NCBI GenBank assembly: GCA_033782935.1
Contig: JAWQEG010000128.1
Location: 496,001 to 560,000 of the forward strand
Length of the DNA stretch: 64,000 bases
Direction: 5' to 3'
DNA from: Petrolisthes cinctipes
Lineage: Eukaryota; Arthropoda; Malacostraca; Decapoda; Porcellanidae
Shown here: one piece after another, positions 48,000 to 62,032 of the stretch
Layout of the letters: every line of letters starts with the position of its first letter
Numbering within the stretch: position 1 is the first letter of the stretch
Made by a program: the position numbers and the translations under genes
Notes under the pieces: model-generated
Databases searched by the model: none
What the model was told of the DNA's origin: nothing
Seen by the model: only the letters and a program-made list of their open reading frames with translations

Positions 48000-49990
48000 A
48001 TGCAGGCCCAAAACATGCTAAAAATCGATATTTTAGGTACCCAAATTGAACATGTGTATGCATCTTCTGCACTCGTTTATATCTCAAATTCAATCTCAAA
48101 ACACCCGAAAATTCGATATTTTTGGGTCCCAGAAGCGATCTGTACATGTCTAGTCAGTGCTAGAATGTTTTCTAAATATAGTCTCAAAACATGCTAAAAA
48201 TCGATATTTTAAGTGTCCAAAGTCGATATGTGCATGCATCATCTGTACCCGTTTATATCTCAAATTCAGGCTCAAAACACCCGAAAATTCGATATTTTGG
48301 GGTCCCAGAAGCGATCTGTACATGCCTACTCCTAGTTAGAGTATTTTCAAAATACAGGCCCAAAACATGCTGAAAATCGATATTTTAGGTGCCCAAAGTC
48401 AATATGTGCATGCATCTTCTGTACCCGTTTATATCTCAAATTCAGGCTCAAAACACCCGAAAATTCGGTATTTTTGGGTCCTAGAAGCGATCTGTACATC
48501 CCTAGTCCTAGTTAAATGTTTTCAAGATACAGACCCAAAAAATGCTCAATATCGATATTTTAGGTGCCCAAAAGTTGATATGTGCATGCATCTTCTGTAC
48601 CCGTTTATATCTCAAATTCAGGCTCAAAACACCCGAAAATTCGATATTTTGGGGTCCCAGAAGTGATCTGTACATGCCTACTCAGTGCTAGAATATTTTC
48701 AAAATATAGGCCCAAAACATGCTAAAAATCTATATTTTAGGTGCCCAAAGTCGATATTTCAAATTCAGGCCCAAAACACCCGAAAATTCGATATTTTGGG
48801 GTCCCAGAAGCGAACTGTACATGCCTACTCCGTGTTAGAGTATTTTCAAAATACAGGCCCAAAACATACTGAATATCGATATTTTAGGTGCCCAAAAGTC
48901 GATATGTGCATGCATCTTCTGTACCCGTTTATATCTCAAATTCAGGCTCTAAACACCCGAAAATTCGATATTTTGGGGTCCCAGAAGCGATCTGTTCATG
49001 CCTACTCAGATGCAGGCCCAAAACATGCTTAAAAATCGATATTTTAGGTGCCCAAAGTCAACATGTGTATGCATCTTCTGCACTCGTTTATATCTCAAAT
49101 TCAACCTCAAAACACCCGAAAATTTGATTATTTTGGGTCCTAGAAGCGAACTGTACATGTCTAGTCAGTGCTAGAATGTTTTCATAATATAGGCTTAAAA
49201 CATGCTGAAAATCGATATTTTAGGTGCCCAAAGTCAATATGTGCATGCATCTTCTCTACCCGTTTATATCTCAAATTCAGGCTCAAAACACCCTAAAATT
49301 CGATATTTTGGGGTCCCAGAAGCGATCTGTACATGCCTACTCAGTGCTAGAATATTTTCAAAATATAGGCCCAAAACATGCTAAAAATCGATATTTTAGG
49401 GGCCCAAAGTCGATATCTCAAATTCAGGTCCAAAACACCCAAAAACTCGATATTTTGGGGTCCCAGAATTAATCTGTACATGCCTACTCAGTGCTATAAT
49501 GTTTTCAAAATACAGGCCCAAAACATGCTGAAAATCGATATTTTAAGTGTCCAAAGTCGATATGTGCATGCATCTTCTGTACCCGTTTATATCTCAAATT
49601 CGGGCTCAAAACACCCGAAAATTCAGTATTTTTGGGTCCCAGAAGCGATCTGTACATCCCTACTCCTAGTTAGAATGTTTTCAAAATACAGACCCAAAAC
49701 ATGCTCAAAATCGAAATTTTAGGTGCCCAAAAGTCGATATGTGCATGCATCTTCTGTACCCGTTTATATCTCAAATTCGGGCTCAAAACACCCGAAAATT
49801 CGATATTTTGGGGTCCCAGAAGCGATCTGTACATGCCTACTCAGTGCTAGAATATTTTCAAAATATAGGCCCAAAACATGCTAAAAATCGATATTTTAGG
49901 TGCCCAAAGTTGATATTTCAAATTCGGGCTCAAAACACCCGAAAATTCGGTATTTTTGGGTCCCAGAAACGATCTGTACATCCCTACTCT
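48000..49990 (+). repeat. Satellite block repeated about 8.8-9.0 kb downstream
   Basis: Landmarks at 48157, 48191 and 48367 recur 8,843 bp later at 57000, 57034 and 57210. Those at 49224 and 49378 recur 9,019 bp later at 58243 and 58397. The 176-bp difference is one full monomer, so the second block contains one extra unit. Confidence 0.82.
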
Positions 49991-51689
49991 TAGTTAGAAT
50001 GTTTTCAAGAAACAGACCCAGAACATGCTCAAAATCGATATTTTAGGTGCCCAAAAGTCGATATGTGCATGCATCTTCTGTACCCGTTTATATCTCAAAT
50101 TCTGGCCCAAAACACTTGAAAATTCGATATTTTGGGGTCCTAGAGGCGAACTGTACATGCCTACTCCGTGTTAGTGTATTTTCAAAATACAGGCTCAAAA
50201 CATACTGAAAATCGATCTTTTAGGTGCACAAAAGTCGATATGTAAATGCATCTTCTGTACCCGTATATATCCCAAATTTAACCTCAAAACACCCGAAAAT
50301 TCGATATTTTTGGGTCCCAGAAGCGATCTGTACATGCCTACTCAGTGATAGAATTTTTTCAAAATATAGGCTCAAAACATGCTAAAAATCGATATTTTAG
50401 GTGTCCAAAGTCGATATGTGCATGCATCATCTGTACCCGTTTATATCTCAAATTCAGGCTCAAAACACCCGAAAATTCGATATTTTGGGGTCCCAGAAGC
50501 GATCTGTACATGCCTACTCAGATGCAGGCCCAAAAACATGCTAAAAATCGAAATTTTAAGTACCCAAATTGAACATGTGTATGCATCATCTGCACTCGTT
50601 TATATCTCAAATTCAACCTCAAAACACCCGAAAATTCGATAATTTTGGGTCCCAGAAGCGATCTGTACATGTCTAGTCAGTGCTAGAATGTTTTCAAAAT
50701 ATAGTCTCAAAACATGCAAAAAATCGATATTTTAAGTGTCCAAAGTCGATATGTGCATGCATCTTCTGTACCCGTTTATATCTCAAATTCAGGCTCAAAA
50801 CACCCGAAAATTCGATATTTATGGGTCACAGAAGCGATCTGTACATGACTACTCCTAGTTAGAGTATTTTCAAAATACAGGCCCAAAACATGCTGAAAAT
50901 CGATATTTTAGGTGCCCAAAGTCAATATGTGCATGCATCTTCTGTACCCGTTTATATCTCAAATTCAGGCTCAAAGCACCCGAAAATTCGGTATTTTTGG
51001 GTCCTAGAAGCGATCTGTACATCCCTACTCCTAGTTAGAATGTTTTCAAGATACAGACCCAAAACATGCTCAAAATCGATATTTTAGGTGCCATAAAGTT
51101 GATATGTGCATGCATCTTCTGTACCCGTTTATATCTCAAATTAAGGCTCAAAACACCCGAAAATTCGATATTTTGGGGTCGCAGAAGCGATCTGCACATG
51201 CCTACTCAGTGCTAGAATATTTTCAAAATATAGGCCCAAAACATGCTAAAAATAGATATTTTAGGTGCCTAAAGTCGATATTTCAAATTCAGGCCCAAAA
51301 CACCCGAAAATTCGATATTTTGGGGTCCCAGAAGCGAACTGTACATGCCTACTCCGTGTTAGAGTATTTTCAAAATACAGGCCCAAAACATACTGAATAT
51401 CGATATTTTAGGTGCCCAAAAGTCGATATGTGCATGCATCTTCTGTACCCGTTTATATCTCAAATTCAGGCTCCAAACACCCGAGAATTCGATATTTTTG
51501 GGTCCCAGAAGCGATCTGTTCATACCTACTCAGATGCAGGCCCAAAACATGCTTAAAATCGATATTTTAGGTGCCCAAAGTCAACATGTGTATGCATCTT
51601 CTGCACTCGTTTATATCTCAAATTCAGGCTCAAAACACCCGAAAATTTGATAATTTTGGGTCCTAGAAGCGATCTGTACATGCCTACTT

Positions 51690-52320
51690 AGTGCTAGAAT
51701 ATTTTCAAATTATAGGCCCAAAACATGCTAAAAATCGATATTTTAGGTCCCCAAAGTCGATTTCTCAAACTCTGGCCCAAAACACTTGCAAATTCGATAT
51801 TTTGGGGTCCCAGAAGCGAACTGTACATGCCTACTCCGTGTTAGAGTATTTTCAAGATACAGGCCAAAATATACTGAAAATCGATCCTTTAGGTGCCCAA
51901 AAGTCGATATGTAAATGCATCTTCTGTACCCGTTTATATCCCAAATTTAACCTCAAAACACCTGAAAATTCGATATTTTTGGGTCCCAGAAGCGATCTGT
52001 ACATGCCTACTCAGTGATAGAATTTTTTCAAAACATAGGCTCAAAACATGCTAAAAATCGATATTTTAAGTGTCCAAAGTCGATATGTGCATGCTTCATC
52101 TGTACCCGTTTATATCTCAAATTCAGGCTCAAAACACCCGAAAATTCGATATTTTGGGGTCCCAGAAGCGATCTGTACATGCCTACTCAGATGCAGGCCC
52201 AAAACATGCTAAAAATCGATATTTTAAGTACCCAAATTGAACATGTGTATGCATCTTCTGCACTCGTTTATATCTCAAATTCAACCTCAAAACACCCGAA
52301 CTTTCGATAATTTTGGGTCC
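51690..52320 (+). repeat. Satellite block repeated 11,657 bp downstream at the window edge
   Basis: The landmark at 52014 recurs at 63671. Both copies carry GATCCTTTAGG, AAAACATAGG, GCATGCTTCATC and CCCGAACTTTCG, an unusual combination of variants. Confidence 0.82.
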
Positions 52321-55300
52321 CAGAAGCGATCTGTACATGTCTAGTCAGTGCTAGAATGTTTTCAAAATATAGGCTCAAAACATGCTAAAAATCGATATTT
52401 TAAGTGTCCAAAGTCGATATGTGCATGCATCTTCTGTACCCGTTTATATCTCAAATTCAGGCTCAAAACACCCTAAAATTCGATATTTTTGGGTCACAGA
52501 AGCGATCTGTACATGACTACTCCTAGTTAGGGTATTTTCAAAATACAGGCCCAAAACATGCTGAAAATCGATATTTTAGGTGCCCAAAGTCAATATGTGC
52601 ATGCATCTTCTGTACCCGTTTATATCTCAAATTCAGGCTCAAAACACCCGAAAATTCGGTATTTTTGGGTCCTATAAGCGATCTGTACATCCCTACTCCT
52701 AGTTAGAATGTTTTCAAGATACAGACCCAAAACATGCTCAAAATCGATATTTTAGGTGACCAAAAGTCGATATGTGCATGCATCTTCTGTACCCGTTTAT
52801 ATCTCAAATTCAGACTCAAAACACCCGAAAATTTGATATTTTGGGGTTGCAGAAGCGATCTGTACATGCCTACTCAGTGCTAGAATATTTTCAAAATATA
52901 GGCCCAAAACATGATAAAAATGGATATTTTAGGTGCCCAAAGTCGATATTTCAAATTCAGGCCAAAAACACCCAAAAATTCTATATTTTGGGGTCCCAGA
53001 AGCGATCTGTACATGCCTACTCCGTGTTAGAGTATTTTCAATTTACAGGCCCAAAACATACTGAAAATCGATCTTTTAGGAGCCCAAAAGTCGATATGTG
53101 GATGCATCTTCTGTACCCATTTATATCTCAAATTCAGGCTCAAAACACCCGAAAATTCGATAGTTTGGGGTCCCAGAAGCAATCTGTACTTGCTTACTCC
53201 GTTTTAGAGTATTTTCAAAATACAGGCCCAAAACAAGCTGAAAATCGATATTTTAGGTGACCAAAGTCAACATGTGTATGCATCTTCTGCAACCGTTTAT
53301 ATCCCAAATTAAACCTCAAAACACCCGAAAATTCGATATTTTTTGGGTCCCAGAAGCGATCTGTACATGCTTACTCAGAGCTAGAATTTTTTTAAAAATA
53401 TAGGCTCAAAACATGCTAAAAATCGATATTTTAAGTGTCCAAAGTCGATATGTGCATGCATCATCTGTACCCGTTTATATCTCAAATTCAGGCTCAAAAC
53501 ACCCGAAAATTCGATATTTTGGGGTCCCAGAAGTGATCTGTACATGCCTACTTAGTGCTAAAATATTTTCAAAATATAGGCCCAAAACATGCTAAAAATC
53601 AATATTTTACGTCCCCAAAGTCGATATTTCAAATTCAGGCCCATAACACCCGAAAATTCGATATTTTGGGGTCCCAGAAGCGAACTGTACATGCCTACTC
53701 CGTGTTAGAGTATTTTCAAAATACAGGCCCAAAACATGCTAAAAATCGATATTTTAAGTGTCCAAAGTCGATATGTGCATGCATCATCTGTACCCGTTTA
53801 TATCTCAAATTCAGGCTCAAAACACCCGAAAATTCGATATTTTGGGGTCCCAGAAATGATCTGTACATGCCTACTTAGTGCTAGAATATTTTCAAATTAT
53901 AGTCCCAAAACATGCTAAAAATCGATATTTTAGGTCCCCAAAGTCGATATCTCATATTTAGGCCCAAAACACCCGAAAATTCGATATTTTGGGGTTCCAG
54001 AAGCGAACTGTATATGCCTACTCCGTGTTAGAATATTTTCAAAATACAGGCTCAAAACATAATGAAAATCGATCTTTTACGTGCCCGAAAGTCGATATGT
54101 AAATGTATCTTCTGTACCCGTTTATATCCCAAATTTAACCTCAAGACACCCGAAAATTCGATATTTTTGGGTCCCAGAAGCGATCTGTACATGCCTACTC
54201 AGTGATAGAATTTTTTCAAAATATAGGCTCAAAACATGCTAAAAATCGATATTTTAAGTGTCCAAAGTCGATATGTGCATGCATCATCTGTACCCGTTTA
54301 TATCTCAAATTCAGGCTCAAAACACCCAAAAATTCGATATTTTGGGGTCCCAGAAGCGATCTGTACATGCCTACTCAGATGCAGGCCCAAAACATGCTAA
54401 AAATCGATATTTTAGGTACCCAAATTGAACATGTGTATGCATCTTCTGCACTCGTTTATATCTCAAATTCAACCTCAAAACACCCGAAAATTCGATATTT
54501 TGGGGTCCCAGAAGCGATCTGTACATGCCTACTCAGTGCTAGAATATTTTCAATATATAGGCCCAAAACATGCTAAAAATCGATATTTTAGGTGCCCAAA
54601 GTCGATATATCAAATTCATGCCCAAAACACCAGAAAATTCGATATTTTGGGGTCCCAGAAGCGAACTGTACATGCCTACTCCGTGTTAGAGTATTTTCAA
54701 AATACACGCCCAAAACATACTGAAATTCAATCTTTAAGGTGCCCAAAAGTCGATATGTGCATGCATCTTCTGTACCCGTTTATATCTCAAATTCAGGTTC
54801 CAAACACCCGAAAATTCGATATTTTGGAGTCCCAGAAGCGATCTGTACATGCCTACTCAGTGATAGAATTTTTTCAAAATATATGCTCTAAACATGCTAA
54901 AAATCGATATTTTAAGTGTCCAAAGTCGATATGTGCATGCATAATCTGTACCCGTTTATATCTCAAATTCAGGCTCAAAACACCCGAAAATTCGATATTT
55001 TGGGGTCCCAGAAGTGATCTGTACATGCCTACTTAGTGCTAGAATATTTTAAAATTATAGGCCCAAATTATGCTAAAAATCGATATTTTAGGTCCCCAAA
55101 GTCGATATCTCAAATTCAGGCCCAAAACACCCTAAAATTCGATATTTTGGGGTCCCAGAAGCGAACTGTACATGCCTACTCCGTGTTAGAGTATTTTCAA
55201 AATACAGGCTCAAAACATACTGAAAATCGATCTTTTACGTGCCCGAAAGTCGATATGTAAATGTATCTTCTGTACCCGTTTATATCCCAAATTTAACCTC

Positions 55301-55640
55301 AAAACACCCGAAAATTCGATATTTTGGGGTCCCAGAAGCGATCTGTACATGCCTACTCAGTGCTAGAATTTTTTCAAAATATAGGCCCAAAACATGCTAA
55401 AAATCGATATTTTAGGTCCCCAAAGTCGATATCTCAAATTCAGGCCCAAAACACCCAAAAATTCGATATTTTGGGGTCCCAGAAGCGAACTGTACATGCC
55501 TACTCCGTGTTAGAGTATTTTCAAAAAATAGGCTCAAAACATACTGAAAATCGATCTTTTACGTGCCCGAAAGTCGATATGTAAATGTATCTTCTGTACC
55601 CGTTTATATCCCAAATTTAACCTCAAAACACCCGAAAATT

Positions 55641-58600
55641 CGATATATTTGGGTCCCAGAAGCGATCTGTACATGCTTACTCAGTGCTAGAATTTTTTCA
55701 AAATATAGGCCCAAAACATGCTAAAAATCGATATTTTAAGTGTCTAAAGTCGATATGTGCATGCATCATCTGTACCTGTTTATATCTCAAATTCAGGCTC
55801 AAAACACCCAAAAATTCGATATTTTCGGGTCCCAGAAGTGATCTGTACATGCCTACTTAGTGCTAGAATATTTTCAAATTATAGGCCCAAAACATGCTAA
55901 AAATCGATATTTTTGGTCCCCAAAGTCGATATCACAAATTCTGGCCCAAAACACTTGAAAATTCGATATTTTGGGGTCCCAGAGGCGAACTGTACATGCC
56001 TACTCCGTGTTAGAGTACTTTCAAAATACAGGCTCAAAACATACTGAAAATCGATCTTTTCGGTGCCCAAAAGTCGATATGTAAATGCATCTTCTGTACC
56101 CGTTTATATCCCAAATTTAACCTCAAAACACCCGAAAATTCGATATTTTTGGGTCCCATAAGCGATCTGTACATGCCTACTCAGTGCTAGAATTTTTTCA
56201 AAATATAGGCTCAAAACATGCTAAAAATCGATATTTTAAGTGTCCAAAGTCGATATGTGCATGCATCATCTGTACCCGTTTATATCTCAAATTCAGGCTC
56301 AAAACACCCGAAAATTCGATATTTTGGGGTCCCAGAGGCGATCTGTACATGCCTACTCAGATGCAGGCCCAAAACATGCTAAAAATCGATATTTTAAGTA
56401 CCCAAATTGAACATGTGTATGCATCTTCTGCACTCGTTTATATCTCAAATTCAACCTCAAAACACCCGAAAATTCGATAATTTTGGGTCCCAGAAGCGAT
56501 CTGTACATGCCTACTCAGTGCTAGAATATTTTCAAAATATAGGCCCAAAACATGCTAAAAATAGATATTTTAGGTGCCTAAAGTCGATATTTCAAATTCA
56601 GGCCCAAAACACCCGAAAATTCGATATTTTGGGGTCCCAGAAGCGAACTGTACATGCCTACTCCGTGTTAGAGTATTTTCAAAATACAGGCCCAAAGCAT
56701 ACTGAAAATCAATCTTTTATGTGACCAAAAGTCGATATGTGCATGTATCTTCTGTACCCGTTTATATTTCAAATTCAGGCTCCAAACACCCGAAAAATCG
56801 ATATTTTGGGGTCCCAAAAGCGATCTGTACATGCCTACTCAGATGCAGGCCCAAAACATGCTAAAAATCGATATTTTAGGTACCCAAATTGAACATGTGT
56901 ATGCATCTTCTGCACTCGTTTATATCTCAAATTCAATCTCAAAACACCCGAAAATTCGATAATTTTGGGTCCCAGAAGCGATCTGTACATGTCTAGTCAG
57001 TGCTAGAATGTTTTCTAAATATAGTCTCAAAACATGCTAAAAATCGATATTTTAAGTGTCCAAAGTCGATATGTGCATGCATCTTCTGTACCCGTTTATA
57101 TCTCAAATTCAGGCTCAAAACACCCGAAAATTCGATATTTTGGGGTCCCAGAAGCGATCTGTACATGCCTACTCCTAGTTAGAGTATTTTCAAAATACAG
57201 GCCCAAAACATGCTGAAAATCGATATTTTAGGTGCCCAAAGTCAATATGTGCATGCATCTTCTGTACCCGTTTATATCTCAAATTCAGGCTCAAAACACC
57301 CGAAAATTCGGTATTTTTGGGTCCTAGAAGCGATCTGTACATCCCTACTCCTAGTTAAATGTTTTCAAGATACAGACCCAAAACATGCTCAATATCGATA
57401 TTTTAGGTGCCCAAAAGTTGATATGTGCATGCATCTTCTGTACCCGTTTATATCTCAAATTCAGGCTCAAAACACCCGAAAATTCGATATTTTGGGGTCC
57501 CAGAAGCGATCTGTACATGCCTACTCAGTGCTAGAATATTTTCAAAATATAGGCCCAAAACATGCTAAAAATCTATTTTTAGGTGCCCAAAGTCGATATT
57601 TCAAATTCAGGCCCAAAACACCCGAAAATTCGATATTTTGGGGTCCCAGAAGCGAACTGTACATGCCTACTCCGTGTTAGAGTATTTTCAAAATACAGGC
57701 CCAAAACATACTGAATATCGATATTTTAGGTGCCCAAAAGTCGATATGTGCATGCATCTTCTGTACCCGTTTATATCTCAAATTCAGGCTCCAAACACCC
57801 GAAAATTCGATATTTTGGGGTCCCAGATGCGATCTGTTCATGCCTACTCAGATGCAGGCCCAAAACATGCTTAAAAATCGATATTTTAGGTGCCCAAAGT
57901 CAATATGTGCATGCATCTTCACTACCCGTTTATATCTCAAATTCAGGCTCAAAACACCCGAAAATTCGATATTTTGGGGTCCCAGAAGCGATCTGTACAT
58001 GCCTACTCAGTGCTAGAATATTTTCAAAATATAGGCCCAAAACATGCTAAAAATCGATATTTTAGGGGCCCAAAAGTCGATATGTGCATGCATCTTCTGT
58101 ACCCGTTTATATCTCAAATTCAGGCTCAAAACACCCGAAAATTCGATATTTTGGGGTCCCAGAAGCGATCTGTACATGCCTACTCAGTGCTAGATTGTTT
58201 TCATAATATAGGCTTAAAACATGCTGAAAATCGATATTTTAGGTGCCCAAAGTCAATATGTGCATGCATCTTCTCTACCCGTTTATATCTCAAATTCAGG
58301 CTCAAAACACCCGAAAATTCGATATTTTGGGGTCCCAGAAGCGATCTGTACATGCCTACTCAGTGCTAGAATATTTTCAAAATATAGGCCCAAAACATGC
58401 TAAAAATCGATATTTTAGGGGCCCAAAGTCGATATCTCAAATTCAGGTCCAAAACACCCAAAAACTCGATATTTTGGGGTCCCAGAATTAATCTGTACAT
58501 GCCTACTCAGTGCTATAATGTTTTCAAAATACAGGCCCAAAACATGCTGAAAATCGATATTTTAAGTGTCCAAAGTCGATATGTGCATGCATCTTCTGTA

Positions 58601-61600
58601 CCCGTTTATATCTCAAATTCGGGCTCAAAACACCCGAAAATTCAGTATTTTTGGGTCCCAGAAGCGATCTGTACATCCCTACTCCTAGTTAGAATGTTTT
58701 CAAAATACAGACCCAAAACATGCTCAAAATCGATATTTTAGGTGCCCAAAAGTCGATATGTGCATGCATCTTCTGTACCCGTTTATATCTCAAATTCAGG
58801 CTCAAAACACCCGAAAATTCGATATTTTGGGGTCCCAGAAGCGATCTGTACATGCCTACTCAGTGCTAGAATATTTTCAAAATATAGGCCCAAAACATGC
58901 TAAAAATCGATATTTTAGGTCCCCAAAGTCGATATCTCAAATTCAGGCCCAAAACACCCAAAAATTCGATATTTTGGGGTCCCAGAAGCGAACTGTACAT
59001 GCCTACTCCGTGTTAGAGTATTTTCAAAAAACAGGCTCAAAACATACTGAAAATCGATCTTTTACGTGCCCGAAAGTCGATATGTAAATGTATCTTCTGT
59101 ACCCGTTTATATCTCAAATTCAGGCTCCAAACACCCGAAAATTCGATATTTTGGGGTCCCAGAAGCGATCTGTTCATGCCTACTCAGATGCATGCCCAAA
59201 ACATGCTTAAAAATCGATATTTTAGGTGCCCAAAGTCAACATGTGTATGCATCTTCTGCACTCGTTTATATCTCAAATTCAACCTCAAAACACCCGAAAA
59301 TTTGATTATTTTGGGTCCTAGAAGCGATCTGTACATGTCTAGTCAGTGCTAGAATGTTTTCATAATATAGGCTTAAAACATGCTGAAAATCGATATTTTA
59401 GGTGCCCAAAGTCAATATGTGCATGCATCTTCTCTACCCGTTTATATCTCAAATTCAGGCTCAAAACACCCGAAAATTCGATATTTTGGGGTCCCAGAAG
59501 CGATCTGTACATGCCTACTCAGTGCTAGAATATTTTCAAAATATAGGCCCAAAACATGCTAAAAATCGATATTTTTGGTCCCCAAAGTCGATATCTCAAA
59601 TTCAGGCCCAAAACACCCAAAAACTCGATATTTTGGGGTCCCAGAAGCGAACTGTACATGCCTACTCCGTGTTAGAGTATTTTCAAAAAACAGGCTCAAA
59701 ACATACTGAAAATCGATCTTTTACGTGCCCGAAAGTCGATATGTAAATGTATCTTCTGTACCCGTTTATATCCCAAATTTAACCTCAAAACACCCGAAAA
59801 TTCGATATATTTGGGTCCCAGAAGCGATCTGTACATGCTTACTCAGTGCTAGAATTTTTTCAAAATATAGGCTCAAAACATGCTAAAAATCGATATTTTA
59901 AGTGTCTAAAGTCGATATGTGCATGCATCATCTGTACCTGTTTATATCTCAAATTCAGGCTCAAAACACCCAAAAATTCGATATTTTCGGGTCCCAGAAG
60001 TGATCTGTACATGCCTACTTAGTGCTAGAATATTTTCAAATTATAGGCCCAAAACATGCTAAAAATCGATATTTTTGGTCCCCAAAGTCGATATCACAAA
60101 TTCTGGCCCAAAACACTTGAAAATTCGATATTTTGGGGTCCCAGAGGCGAACTGTACATGCCTACTCCGTGTTAGAGTACTTTCAAAATACAGGCTCAAA
60201 ACATACTGAAAATCGATCTTTTCGGTGCCCAAAAGTCGATATGTAAATGCATCTTCTGTACCCGTTTATATCCCAAATTTAACCTCAAAACACCCGAAAA
60301 TTCGATATTTTTGGGTCCCATAAGCGATCTGTACATGCCTACTCAGTGATAGAATTTTTTCAAAATATAGGCTCAAAACATGCTAAAAATCGATATTTTA
60401 AGTGTCCAAAGTCGATATGTGCATGCATCATTTGTACCCGTTTATATCTCAAATTCAGGCTCAAAACACCCGAAAATTCGATATTTTGGGGTCCCAGAGG
60501 CGATCTGTACATGCCTACTCAGATGCAGGCCCAAAACATGCTAAAAATCGTTATTTTAAGTACCCAAATTGAACATGTGTTTCCATCTTCTGCACTCGTT
60601 TATATCTCAAATTCAACCTCAAAACACCCGAAAATTCGATAATTTTGGGTCCCAGAAGCGATCTGTACATGCCTACTCAGTGCTAGAATATTTTCAAAAT
60701 ATAGGCCCAAAACATGCTAAAAATCGATATTTTAGGTGCCTAAAGTCGATATTTCAAATTCAGGCCCAAAACACCCGAAAATTCGATATTTTGGGGTCCC
60801 AGAAGCGAACTGTACATGCCTACTCCGTGTTAGAGTATTTTCAAAATACAGGCCCAAAGCATACTGAAAATCAATCTTTTATGTGACCAAAAGTCGATAT
60901 GTGCATGTATCTTCTGTACCCGTTTATATTTCAAATTCAGGCTCCAAACACCCGAAAATTCGATATTTTGGGGTCCCAAAAGCGATCTGTACATGCCTAC
61001 TCAGATGCAGGCCCAAAACATGCTAAAAATCGATATTTTAGGTACCCAAATTGAACATGTGTATGCATCTTCTGCACTCGTTTATATCTCAAATTCAATC
61101 TCAAAACACCCGAAAATTCGATAATTTTGGGTCCCAGAAGCGATCTGTACATGTCTAGTCAGTGCTAGAATGTTTTCTAAATATAGTCTCAAAACATGCT
61201 AAAAATCGATATTTTAAGTGTCCAAAGTCGATATGTGCATGCATCTTCTGTACCCGTTTATATCTCAAATTCAGGCTCAAAACACCCGAAAATTCGATAT
61301 TTTGGGGTCCCAGAAGCGATCTGTACATGCCTACTCCTAGTTAGAGTATTTTCAAAATACAGGCCCAAAACATGCTGAAAATCGATATTTTAGGTGCCCA
61401 AAGTCAATATGTGCATGCATCTTCTGTACCCGTTTATATCTCAAATTCAGGCTCAAAACACCCGAAAATTCGGTATTTTTGGGTCCTAGAAGCGATCTGT
61501 ACATCCCTACTCCTAGTTAAATGTTTTCAAGATACAGACCCAAAACATGCTCAATATCGATATTTTAGGTGCCCAAAAGTTGATATGTGCATGCATCTTC

Positions 61601-62032
61601 TGTACCCGTTTATATCTCAAATTCAGGCTCAAAACACCCGAAAATTCGATATTTTGGCGTCCCAGAAGCGATCTGTACATGCCTACTCAGTGCTAGAATA
61701 TTTTCAAAATATAGGCCCAAAACATGATAAAAATCTATATTTTAGGTGCCCAAAGTCGATATTTCAAATTCAGGCCCAAAACACCCGAAAATTCGATATT
61801 TTGGGGTTCCAGAAGCGAACTGTACATGCCTACTCCGTGTTAGAGTATTTTCAAAATACAGGCCCAAAACATACTGAATATCGATATTTTAGGTGTCCAA
61901 AAGTCGATATGTGCATGCATCTTCTGTACCCGTGTATATCTCAAATTCAGGCTCCAAACACCCGAGAATTCGATATTTTTGGGTCCCAGAAGCGATCTGT
62001 TCATACCTACTCAGATGCATGCCCAAAACATG
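55641..62032 (+). repeat. Segmental duplication within the satellite, period 4,162 bp
   Basis: The CGATATATTTGGG mark at 55641 recurs at 59803; landmarks at 56184, 56407, 57000 and 57210 recur at 60346, 60569, 61162 and 61372, all 4,162 bp later. A 2-bp length difference near 57,593 shifts later landmarks slightly. The copies carry the same private variants (for example TTATGTGACC and CTAGTTAAATG), so this is the largest recent duplication wholly inside the window. Confidence 0.88.
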
